The notes below the pieces were generated by a model. The model was not told where the DNA came from, did no database searches, and saw only the letters and a program-made list of their open reading frames with translations. From contig DASXVE010000034.1 of NCBI GenBank assembly GCA_036504445.1, forward strand, positions 62,001 through 126,000: a DNA stretch of 64,000 bases. The letters are read 5' to 3'. This DNA comes from Candidatus Aquicultor sp. Its GTDB lineage: Bacteria > Actinomycetota > Aquicultoria > Aquicultorales > Aquicultoraceae. The translations under genes were made by a program, and so were the position numbers. Shown in pieces: positions 38,475-46,463 of this stretch (the first letter of the stretch is position 1; each line of letters starts with the position of its first letter).

Positions 38475-39215
38475 ATGACCGCGTTTATTCATGAGACCGC
38501 TCGAATCCCCGAAAGCGCGGTCTTAGGCGAAAACTGCGTAATTCAAGCCGGCGTTGAGCTGGGCGATGGCGTGGAAATCGGTAACAATGCGGTCATCCAC
38601 GAGGGCACAAAAATCGGTGCCAACACCGTGGTTGGCGATTGCGCCGTCGTGGGCAAGCAGCCCAGGCCGCCGAAAACCAGCACACTCTCATATACCGAGC
38701 CGTTTGCACCGCTTGTGCTTGGCGAAGGCTGCACGGTCGGCTCGAGCGCGGTACTCTACGCCGGCACGACAATCGGCAACAATTCCATGGTTGCCGACCT
38801 TGCTTCAGTTCGCGAAAATTGCGCCATCGGCGACTACTCGCTCGTCGGTCGCGGCGTCTGCGTCGAAAACGGCGTAAAAATCGGAGATTACACCAAGGTG
38901 CAATCAAACGCCTACATTACGGCCTATACAGTGCTGGAAGACCGGGTATTTATCGCGCCGTGCGTAACCACAACCAATGATAATTTTATGGGGCGCACCG
39001 AAAAACGGTTTAAATTTATTAAGGGCGCCCATGTCAAGCGGGGCGCACGTGTCGGCGGTAACTCGATTCTGCTGCCGGGTATCACGATAGGCGAGGAAGC
39101 GTTTATAGCTGCCGGCTCTGTAGTAACGCGCGACGTACCGCCTAAGAAATTGGTCATGGGGGTTCCGGCTAAAGTCACGCGCGACGTACCTGAGGATGAG
39201 CTTTTGCCTGAATAG
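38475..39215 (+). CDS. wbpD: UDP-2-acetamido-3-amino sugar 3-N-acetyltransferase (WbpD type)
   Basis: Left-handed beta-helix acetyltransferase with many hexapeptide repeats (AVLGENCVIQAGVELGDGVE, then IGNNAVIHEGTKIG), KRGARVGGNSILLPG, and the end GVPAKVTRDVP. It acetylates the 3-amino group made by the WbpE step. 246 aa. The ATG is 5 bp after the wbpB stop. A longer repeat region is interrupted near PRPPKTSTL, as in the Pseudomonas and Bordetella enzymes. Confidence 0.88.
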   Translation: MTAFIHETARIPESAVLGENCVIQAGVELGDGVEIGNNAVIHEGTKIGANTVVGDCAVVGKQPRPPKTSTLSYTEPFAPLVLGEGCTVGSSAVLYAGTTIGNNSMVADLASVRENCAIGDYSLVGRGVCVENGVKIGDYTKVQSNAYITAYTVLEDRVFIAPCVTTTNDNFMGRTEKRFKFIKGAHVKRGARVGGNSILLPGITIGEEAFIAAGSVVTRDVPPKKLVMGVPAKVTRDVPEDELLPE

Positions 39216-39278
39216 GGGCGTAGCATGTGCTCATGTTTCATATGTATCTTTCACAACGACACACATTTACGTACGCTT

Positions 39279-39351
39279 GCCCGAGCTATCGGGCATCTGC
39301 TTTTTATGGCTATCGAGCGGTAGCCGAGATAGCAAACAAAAGTGCTATAAT
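39279..39351 (+). promoter_or_regulatory. Weak terminator-like hairpin and new promoter between wbpD and wbpE
   Basis: GCCCGA (39279-39284) and TCGGGC (39289-39294) form a short stem followed at 6 bases by TTTTT. Then TGCTATAAT (39343-39351) is an extended -10 element, 31 bp before wbpE, without a clear -35. The 166 bp gap contains no gene; the open frame starting at 39196 is an upstream extension of wbpE. Confidence 0.4.
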
Positions 39352-39381
39352 ATGGTTTTGAACCGGAAACAAGGAGGATAT

Positions 39382-40491
39382 ATGGGTGTTCCATTACTCG
39401 ATCTAAAGGCGCAATACAGCTCAATTCAGGATGAGCTCGAGGCAGCCGTCCTTGCGACAATGAGGAGCGGAGGCTATATTCTCGGGCCGAAAGTTGAGGA
39501 ATTTGAAAAGGCGATCGCCGCATATTGCGGTGTTGATTATGCGGTTGGTGTGGCAAACGGCACCGACGCACTGGTACTGTCGCTCGACGCGATAGGTGTC
39601 GGCCCCGGCGATGAGGTTATCACCACCCCGTTTACATTCTATGCGAGCGCCGAGTCGATCTCACGTCTCGGTGCAACGCCGGTGTTCGTAGATATCGATC
39701 CAAAGACATATAACATGGTGGCCGGGCAACTCGAGGCGAAGATTACCTCGAAGACAAAGGCGATCATCCCGGTTCACATCTTCGGCCAACCGGTCGAGAT
39801 GGATGAGATAAACGAAATCGCGAAGAGGCACGGCATCAAAGTTATCGAAGATGCCTGCCAGGCGATCGGTGCAGAATATAAAGGGAGGAAAGTCGGCTCA
39901 CTCGGCGATGCGGCTTGTTTCAGCTTCTTCCCGAGTAAAAACCTCGGTGGGGCCGGCGATGGGGGCATTGTTGTCACCGACAACAAAGAGATTGCCGATA
40001 AAGTGCGCGCGCTCAGACAACATGGGAGCACGAAGAAGTACTTCCATAGCTTCGTGGGGTACAATAGCCGCCTTGATGCACTGCAAGCATCGATTCTGAG
40101 CGTTAAGCTCAACTACATAGATCAGTGGAACAACGGTCGTAGGGAGAAGGCGCACGCATATAATGAGTTCTTTGCCGCCACCGATATCGTAACGCCGGAA
40201 GAACTCGCGCACGTTAAGCACGTGTATCATCTCTACATTATTAGAGTTCCCAACCGTGCGCAGGTTGAAGCGGCGCTTAAAGAAAACGGTATCGGGCACG
40301 GCGTCTATTATCCGGTTCCGCTGCACCTGCAGGATGTCTATACAGACCTCGGGTACAAAGAGGGATATCTACCGGTGAGCGAGGCGGCAGCGAAAGAAAC
40401 GATTGCCATACCGTGTTATCCGGAGCTAAAAGCCCAGGATGCGGAGTTCATAGCCGGTCTTGTGAAAGATACTGTCGGCGTAACTGTTTGA
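39382..40491 (+). CDS. wbpE: UDP-3-keto sugar aminotransferase (WbpE type, DegT/DnrJ/EryC1/StrS family)
   Basis: PLP aminotransferase giving the 3-amino sugar from the 3-keto intermediate. Family marks are VPLLDLKAQY, GVANGTDALVLSL, IEDACQAIGAEY and the PLP lysine in FFPSKNLGGAGDGG. GYNSRLDALQA follows. 369 aa from the ATG at 39382, which has a perfect AAGGAGGA site; the frame upstream to 39196 is not part of the protein. Confidence 0.93.
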   Translation: MGVPLLDLKAQYSSIQDELEAAVLATMRSGGYILGPKVEEFEKAIAAYCGVDYAVGVANGTDALVLSLDAIGVGPGDEVITTPFTFYASAESISRLGATPVFVDIDPKTYNMVAGQLEAKITSKTKAIIPVHIFGQPVEMDEINEIAKRHGIKVIEDACQAIGAEYKGRKVGSLGDAACFSFFPSKNLGGAGDGGIVVTDNKEIADKVRALRQHGSTKKYFHSFVGYNSRLDALQASILSVKLNYIDQWNNGRREKAHAYNEFFAATDIVTPEELAHVKHVYHLYIIRVPNRAQVEAALKENGIGHGVYYPVPLHLQDVYTDLGYKEGYLPVSEAAAKETIAIPCYPELKAQDAEFIAGLVKDTVGVTV

Positions 40492-40515
40492 GAATAAGAA
40501 TAGTTTGAGGTTTTA

Positions 40516-41580
40516 ATGAAAATCGTAACAATCGTCGGTGCACGGCCCCAGTTTATTAAAGCTTTGCCGGTTTCAAACGAGATTCGAACAACGTGCACGG
40601 AAGTGCTGGTTCACACCGGCCAGCACTACGACCACAACATGTCGGATATCTTCTTTGAGGAGATGGGTATCCCGCGTCCGGACTATCACCTTGGGGTGGG
40701 CTCGGGTACGCAAGCCGATCAAACTGCGCAGATGCTCAGCAGGATCGAGGAGGTCCTTTATACCGAAAAGCCGGATATCCTGCTTATCTACGGCGATACT
40801 AACTCGACGCTCGCCGGTGCGCTGGCGGCGGCGAAGCTTCATATACCGGTTGCTCACGTTGAAGCGGGTCTTCGTTCATTTGACAAAAAAATGCCGGAGG
40901 AGATAAATCGCATCGTGGCCGACCACGTATCCGAGGTTTTATTCTGCCCGACGCAGACCGCTGTAAATAACCTAAAAAATGAGGGCATAACCGAGGGAGT
41001 TGAGCTGGTCGGCGACGTTATGTACGATGCGGCGCTCTACTTCGGCAGCATAGCTGAAGACCGCTCACGAGTTCTGGAGATCTTCGGGCTTGAGCCGAAG
41101 GGCTACTATCTGGCAACGATCCACCGCTCGGCAAATACCGATGATGTCGATAATTTACGGGCGCTTCTTAGCGCGTTCGTAGAGTCCGGTAAAAACATCG
41201 TGTTTCCGGTACATCCCCGGACGAAAAAAGTTATGGCGGATGCCGGTCTTGACCGCATTATCAAAGGTACGCATATCCGGGTGGTCGACCCCGTCGGCTA
41301 TATCGATTTCTTACGTCTTGAACGCAACGCCGTTAAGATCCTGACCGATTCGGGAGGCGTTCAAAAAGAAGCATTCTTCTTTTCGGTGCCGTGTATTACG
41401 CTTCGAGATACAACCGAGTGGGTGGAAACAGTGGAGAGCGGGTGGAACGTCCTGGTCAATATCGATGTAACCAAGTTGTTGCATACAATCGATACCTTCA
41501 ATCCGGTCGGACAACCGCCGCAATTGTTCGGCGATGGGAAAGCTTCGTTTTATATCGCGCAACGGTTAACATCCGCCTAG
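40516..41580 (+). CDS. wbpI: UDP-N-acetylglucosamine-type 2-epimerase (WbpI type)
   Basis: Converts the gluco- to the manno-configuration at C2 of a UDP sugar. GARPQFIKALPVS, TGQHYDHNMSD, YGDTNSTLAGALAAAKL, VAHVEAGLRS, PEEINR and LTDSGGVQKEA are all signatures of the non-hydrolysing 2-epimerases. 354 aa. As the fifth gene after wbpA-B-D-E it is best read as the epimerase for the diacetamido-uronic acid, giving the mannuronic form; a WecB role on UDP-GlcNAc cannot be excluded. Confidence 0.88.
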   Translation: MKIVTIVGARPQFIKALPVSNEIRTTCTEVLVHTGQHYDHNMSDIFFEEMGIPRPDYHLGVGSGTQADQTAQMLSRIEEVLYTEKPDILLIYGDTNSTLAGALAAAKLHIPVAHVEAGLRSFDKKMPEEINRIVADHVSEVLFCPTQTAVNNLKNEGITEGVELVGDVMYDAALYFGSIAEDRSRVLEIFGLEPKGYYLATIHRSANTDDVDNLRALLSAFVESGKNIVFPVHPRTKKVMADAGLDRIIKGTHIRVVDPVGYIDFLRLERNAVKILTDSGGVQKEAFFFSVPCITLRDTTEWVETVESGWNVLVNIDVTKLLHTIDTFNPVGQPPQLFGDGKASFYIAQRLTSA

Positions 41581-41594
41581 CACGGCGCTATAAT
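41566..41594 (+). promoter_or_regulatory. Promoter for the DUF354 gene
   Basis: TTAACA (41566-41571), 17 bp and TATAAT (41589-41594). It overlaps the end of wbpI, and the leader to 41716 has two inverted repeats (AAAAGCT/AGCTTTT and CACATC/GATGTG). Confidence 0.6.
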
Positions 41595-41715
41595 TGTTGA
41601 GTGCATAAAAAAGCTTATGGTTGTCTTTTGATAGCTTTTCACATCATTTAGGCGATGTGCGACAGGCAATGGACGATGAGCGCTCAGCTATATCCGGTAA
41701 TCATTATACAAAGGT

Positions 41716-42780
41716 ATGTCATTGAAAAACACTGCAAAAGACACAAAAGACACAAATAAAGACGCAAAACAATTGCGAATATGGATCGATATCACCAATA
41801 CGCCGCACGTTTTGATATTTCGTCCCTTAATTAAAGAATTGCAGGCTCAAGGGCACGAGGTTTTGGTAACAGCCCGGGAGTTTGCGCAAACCAGCCAACT
41901 CCTCGACCGGTTTGGGATCAAACATACCCTTATTGGAAAGCACCAGGGCAAAGAGGTTTACCGGAAGATCTACGGGTTGGCCTCCCGCACAAGCAGGCTT
42001 ATCGGCTACGCAGCAGGTAAGCGGTTCAACCTTTCAATCGGGCACGGTTCAAATGATTGTGCGCTCGCATCGTTTTTCTTGCGTATCCCGCACGTAACCA
42101 TGTTTGATTACGAGTTTGCGAAAGCGATGCACAGCATCAACCTGCGGGTTGCTACCAAGGTGCTCATACCGGATATGATTCCATCGGAGCCGCTTTACGA
42201 GTATGGCGGGACCGACGCAAAGATAGATAAATACCCCGGCCTGAAAGAGGAGTACTATCTTGCGGATTTCTCACCGGATGAGTCGGTTGTCGATGAGATC
42301 GGGTTGGACATCGGCAAGATAGTTATCGTTATGCGTACGCCGCCGGATGTCGCGCTGTACCATCGTTTCCATAATCCGATTTTCATGGATGTGCTTCGCA
42401 AGTTCGCCGCGCGCGACGACATACAAGTGGTGCTTTTACCGCGTACACCGGAGCAGCGCGATGAGGTGCTTAGTTTCGGGTTTAGTAACGTCTTTATCCC
42501 GGCAAAAGCGGTCGATGCGCAGAGCCTCATCTACTATTCAGACCTGGTTATCAGTGCCGGCGGCACGATGAACCGTGAGGCGGTTGCACTCAACACACCG
42601 GTGTATACGCTGTTTTCAGGCAGAATGGGAGCAATAGATACAAAACTTATCGCACAGGGTAAAATGATGAAACTCACCGACCCGGATCACATCGAGATCA
42701 AGAAAAAAGCCGTCTACGGGCAGGGTCAAACCCGCGATATTAATGTATTATTAGATAGGATAAAAGAGATTGCCAGGTAA
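41716..42780 (+). CDS. DUF354 family GT-B-like protein
   Basis: 354 residues. After a Lys/Thr/Asp-rich 20-residue head the domain starts IWIDITNTPHVLIFRPLI, typical of DUF354, a family with the fold of UDP-sugar epimerases and GT-B glycosyltransferases. Later marks are SIGHGSNDCALASFF, HVTMFDYE and the nucleotide-binding-like SAGGTMNREAVALNTP. It lies in the surface sugar cluster, so a glycosyltransferase role is likely but not shown. Confidence 0.82.
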   Translation: MSLKNTAKDTKDTNKDAKQLRIWIDITNTPHVLIFRPLIKELQAQGHEVLVTAREFAQTSQLLDRFGIKHTLIGKHQGKEVYRKIYGLASRTSRLIGYAAGKRFNLSIGHGSNDCALASFFLRIPHVTMFDYEFAKAMHSINLRVATKVLIPDMIPSEPLYEYGGTDAKIDKYPGLKEEYYLADFSPDESVVDEIGLDIGKIVIVMRTPPDVALYHRFHNPIFMDVLRKFAARDDIQVVLLPRTPEQRDEVLSFGFSNVFIPAKAVDAQSLIYYSDLVISAGGTMNREAVALNTPVYTLFSGRMGAIDTKLIAQGKMMKLTDPDHIEIKKKAVYGQGQTRDINVLLDRIKEIAR

Positions 42781-42798
42781 GGGGAGGAACTAATATTC

Positions 42799-43302
42799 AT
42801 GGCTGTGATTGATGAGAAGGGTAGAGTTTTCGGGCGAATCAATCTTATAGATTTCACACTCATTATAGGGATTGTTGTGATTGCTGTCGCTGTAGCCGTG
42901 TTTGCAACAAAATCGGGCAAAGTAGTCTCGATTCCCGAGAATAATACGGTTGATTATACGGTAATTGTTAAAGGCATCCGTCCGGATGTCGCAGGCTATA
43001 TCAAAGTAGGGGACCTTGCTAAAAAGCAAATGACCCAAAATCCAATCGGCACGGTTAAAAAAGTTGTGCTCAAACCCGCCCAAGAGGTAATCGACACGGC
43101 TGACGGGAAAAAGGTGCTTGCCGTATCACCCGTTGAAAAAGACGCATATATCACCATAGAGACAAAAGGCCGGGCTGGAAGCGATCTTATTTCGACCGGC
43201 AACGAAGTACTGCGTGTCGGTGACAGGTTTAACCTCGTCACCAAGTGGTTCCTCGGAGATTCGGTTATCATCGGCATGAGCGTTCAGGGCGATCAGAAAT
43301 AG
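42799..43302 (+). CDS. DUF4330 family membrane-anchored protein
   Basis: 167 residues beginning VIDEKGRVFGRINLIDFTL, the typical DUF4330 start, followed by one membrane helix (about 17-38) and an extracytoplasmic beta-rich domain. Function is unknown. The family often sits among polysaccharide genes in cyanobacteria and Firmicutes, as I recall. It starts 18 bp after the DUF354 gene and is probably cotranscribed. Confidence 0.78.
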   Translation: MAVIDEKGRVFGRINLIDFTLIIGIVVIAVAVAVFATKSGKVVSIPENNTVDYTVIVKGIRPDVAGYIKVGDLAKKQMTQNPIGTVKKVVLKPAQEVIDTADGKKVLAVSPVEKDAYITIETKGRAGSDLISTGNEVLRVGDRFNLVTKWFLGDSVIIGMSVQGDQK

Positions 43303-43356
43303 TCTAATCGGTAAATCAGCATAGCCTATTTCTAAATATATACAAGCGAGGTTATC

Positions 43357-45105
43357 GTGTCTGAATTGGTCGCTCCAACGCCATCAAAAAAAGTAGCAAT
43401 TTCTACAGCATATCTGCTGGTATTTACCATAGCAGCTTTAGTGGGTTATGCCGGGCTGTATTTGTCACCCCTGCAATTCCTGGTTGCAACGGTGGGGCTT
43501 CTTCTTGTGGCGATCGCGCTGGTAAAAACCGAGTTTGCAATTGTGCTGCTCGTCGTTATCGCGCCGCTCGCCAATATTAAAGTCAACTTGGGTCCGATAC
43601 CGCTCGATGTGGTAACGATTTGTATGGGGCTCATTATCCTCTCGTACATGATCCACAATGCGGGGAAGAGAAACTCGTCTACCGCAACACCATTTACCTG
43701 GGCGTTCTTAGCATTTTTCATAATATCGGCAATTTCGATGGTTATCGCGCCGTCAATGGTCGAAGCGGCCACAACGTTTATGCGTTTTGCCGGATATTTC
43801 TTACTCGTTGCAGTGATAGGCCGTTCGGTGAAATCAAGGGAAACACTCACGTGGATACTTGTCCTCATGGTTGCAGCGGGGGCTGTTACGGCACTGTACG
43901 GCATCTATCAATACATCTACATACCGGATAGTTCGGCGAAGATCGGCGTCTACGGTCTCGGCCAGGATGTCCTGGCCCGTGCGGGCTCCACTTTTGGTAA
44001 CTCCAATTTTTATGCGGAATACCTGGTGCTGATCGTACCGATTGGTCTTGCATTAACCATTGGTTCACGTAATTGGTTCAGGCGAACGATAATCGGGAGT
44101 GCCACCATACTGTTGTTTATCGCGCTGGTTCTTACCTACACGCGCGGTAGCTGGCTTGGCGCCGCCATAGGTATCGTACTCATGTCGCTTCTTACGGAGG
44201 CGTGGCTCTTCTGGGTATGGGCAGGTCTTTTCGCGGTTGCGCTGGTTGCCGCACCCGGTGTCGCCAACCGCGTTGCGAGCATGGCGGACATGAGCGGCGG
44301 CACCGCCGGTTTTAGAATGCGCCTGTGGCATATCGCCTACGGCATCATCCGCGAGCACCCGCTTATCGGCATCGGCATCGGCAATTACTACGAAGCGTTT
44401 ACGAATTACATATTCAAACATCCCGAGTCGAGCGTTGGCTGGGTTATTTACGGGGCGCATAACTCGTATCTCACGCTCTTTGCTGAGACCGGCGTCTTCG
44501 GCATCCTTTCCTTTATTGCAATTATTCTTATTTCAATACGCTACGGTCTATTCCTGGCGCACGCAAAAGCGCAGGATAAGTACCTCTCATGGATTAATTC
44601 GGCGCTTTTTGCCGGTGTCGTCGGTTTTGCGATCAACAGCTTAACCAGCAACAGCTTCCATCACCCGCAGGGCGCGGTTTTCTTCTGGGTCGCGTTAGGC
44701 CTGCAGGTTGCTATCGGAAATATGGCAGCCGAGCCAACCGGTGTGCAAACATCGCCCATAGTAATCGGGAGCTACATCCTCCGGCCTTTTCGCACGTCGC
44801 TCGCATCATTTAGAGCAGCGGCTGCCAGCCACCAGATCAAGCGCATTACCGCTCGCATAGGCGGGTCATGGCAGGAGAGTAGACTCGCCGCATTTTTCTG
44901 TAAAGAACCAAGTCAAATTAATCTATTGTCGGGCAGTCGGGCGTATCAACCGGTTATAGCGGCGCTCGAGAAGTTTCGCGGCGCGGTTGAGAACTCGTTC
45001 TTCTATGCGGTTACCGGCGGAATCGTTGCGCGCCCGGTTGTTATGGCGCTTGTCTTTGTCATGGCAGCCGTTATGCTTCGCATGTTAGCGGGGGCGGTAA
45101 CCTGA
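43357..45105 (+). CDS. O-antigen ligase / Wzy_C family polymerase
   Basis: 582-residue membrane protein with about 11 helices. The Wzy_C periplasmic loop is recognised by LTYTRGSWLGAAIGI, then HPLIGIGIGNYYEAF and YGAHNSYLTLFAETGVFGIL. It should polymerise or ligate lipid-linked glycan outside the membrane. The last 130 residues form an unusual extension, half soluble, with a further helix near the end. GTG start at 43357. It overlaps the next gene by one base. Confidence 0.88.
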   Translation: MSELVAPTPSKKVAISTAYLLVFTIAALVGYAGLYLSPLQFLVATVGLLLVAIALVKTEFAIVLLVVIAPLANIKVNLGPIPLDVVTICMGLIILSYMIHNAGKRNSSTATPFTWAFLAFFIISAISMVIAPSMVEAATTFMRFAGYFLLVAVIGRSVKSRETLTWILVLMVAAGAVTALYGIYQYIYIPDSSAKIGVYGLGQDVLARAGSTFGNSNFYAEYLVLIVPIGLALTIGSRNWFRRTIIGSATILLFIALVLTYTRGSWLGAAIGIVLMSLLTEAWLFWVWAGLFAVALVAAPGVANRVASMADMSGGTAGFRMRLWHIAYGIIREHPLIGIGIGNYYEAFTNYIFKHPESSVGWVIYGAHNSYLTLFAETGVFGILSFIAIILISIRYGLFLAHAKAQDKYLSWINSALFAGVVGFAINSLTSNSFHHPQGAVFFWVALGLQVAIGNMAAEPTGVQTSPIVIGSYILRPFRTSLASFRAAAASHQIKRITARIGGSWQESRLAAFFCKEPSQINLLSGSRAYQPVIAALEKFRGAVENSFFYAVTGGIVARPVVMALVFVMAAVMLRMLAGAVT

Positions 45106-46463
45106 TGGGTCAAGCACAAACGAGCGGAAGCCCTAAGCTCGGCGCATTTTCTCCAGGCGTCTTTTTACCACTGTTTGTCCTGAGCTTTTATCTCGTTGGC
45201 CTAACGCTCGTTCAGTTCTCACTGCGAGCCCTCGGTATCGTTGCGCTAAGTATCGCCGTCTACCTGCTGGCCTCGCGGTTGACCGCGCGATTCATCGATA
45301 CCACCGATCAACAGACCTCCCGGCGCACAGTACTTTCCGGGAATTACTTCGAGCGGCTGCTCATTTCATTATGTGTGATCTTCGTTATCGACCTTGCGCT
45401 TAAGGGGGTTGCGCCGGTTGCGGTGCGGGCGCCGCTCTATCTAATTATTCTCAGCGCCGCATTCTATTTTCTCGGGCGCAAGAAAACCGATATTCCCGGA
45501 ACCTATTTCTTGAGCGCCGGCGTCGCCATGATACTTCTTTATGTGGTACCGGCATTCATCTCATACGGGATGTACGGTGCGTATCTCAACCGCACCGGCG
45601 GTTTGATGCCGGCGTTTCTCGTCGGGATAGGTACCATTACTACGGTATACGGCCTGATGAAGGTGGCGTCACTGCTCTCAACGCGCAACCTTTTTATCAT
45701 GATTGGCCTGATTACGCTGGTTGCCGGGCCGTTTATGGCGGCGATCATCGGCTACCGCGCTTACGCGATCATCTACATTATGCCGCTAATCTTCCAGTAC
45801 TATATCGAGCGCAAACCAGCCGTTACCGTAAAAACGGCGTTTGTCGCCCTCGGCGTAGTGGCCGCGATCTTTTTGTATACGTATTTCGCCACCTCGGTTA
45901 CCCGCGGCGTTATCTACATGTTTGCGCCGCTCGATTCAGCAAAAGCGCCCCCGTTCGTCGTGTCCTCGATGGAGGCGGGCCACTATACCGACAAAGACAT
46001 GAACTTCTCCAACGCCGAAGCGCGCAGTAAAGTCATAACCAGGCCGTTCTTTACCTACAAGGTGTTTCTCGATGTCATCGATGTGAGTTACCCGTGGGGC
46101 AAATCGCACGGAAAGCTTACGCTCTCATTGATGCCCGGGGTGACAAAGGGAAGAGCCACGACCATTAGTATTCTGAAAAAGCCGCTCTCGACGTCGTTTT
46201 TCGGCCTGCCGTTTTTGGAATTCGGGGTTGCCGGCGTGATGCTGTACGGACTTATGCTTGGGGTATGCCTTGCGGTTGCTTCGCGCCTGCGAGATAAGAA
46301 AACCTATGCGTTGATTCTGACCATCATAATGCTATGGCTTGACACCGGTCCCTCGGTTTGGTGGCACTGGTTGCCGTTTGCGAGCTCGTTCATTGCTCTG
46401 GGTGCTATTCTGCTTAGCTACTTTGTACAGCCAGAAGTCGTGGTAACGGAAGACCGGCTGTAA
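45105..46463 (+). CDS. Wzy-like polysaccharide polymerase
   Basis: 452 residues with about 12 membrane helices and one large outer loop (about residues 270-345, including SSMEAGHYTDKDM and PWGKSHGKLTLSLMPG). The loop ends at TSFFGLPFLEFGVAGVMLYG, the pattern of the oligosaccharide-repeat polymerases found in archaea and bacteria. Precise family is uncertain. The start overlaps the ligase stop (TGATG). Its last 132 bp overlap the end of the opposite-strand GT39-like gene. Confidence 0.7.
   Translation: MGQAQTSGSPKLGAFSPGVFLPLFVLSFYLVGLTLVQFSLRALGIVALSIAVYLLASRLTARFIDTTDQQTSRRTVLSGNYFERLLISLCVIFVIDLALKGVAPVAVRAPLYLIILSAAFYFLGRKKTDIPGTYFLSAGVAMILLYVVPAFISYGMYGAYLNRTGGLMPAFLVGIGTITTVYGLMKVASLLSTRNLFIMIGLITLVAGPFMAAIIGYRAYAIIYIMPLIFQYYIERKPAVTVKTAFVALGVVAAIFLYTYFATSVTRGVIYMFAPLDSAKAPPFVVSSMEAGHYTDKDMNFSNAEARSKVITRPFFTYKVFLDVIDVSYPWGKSHGKLTLSLMPGVTKGRATTISILKKPLSTSFFGLPFLEFGVAGVMLYGLMLGVCLAVASRLRDKKTYALILTIIMLWLDTGPSVWWHWLPFASSFIALGAILLSYFVQPEVVVTEDRL

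Noticed and set aside
39196-39381. 62-residue N-terminal extension of wbpE
   Set aside because: The family start and a perfect AAGGAGGA site are at 39382; the extension is Cys/Ser/Phe-rich and overlaps a hairpin and a promoter element.
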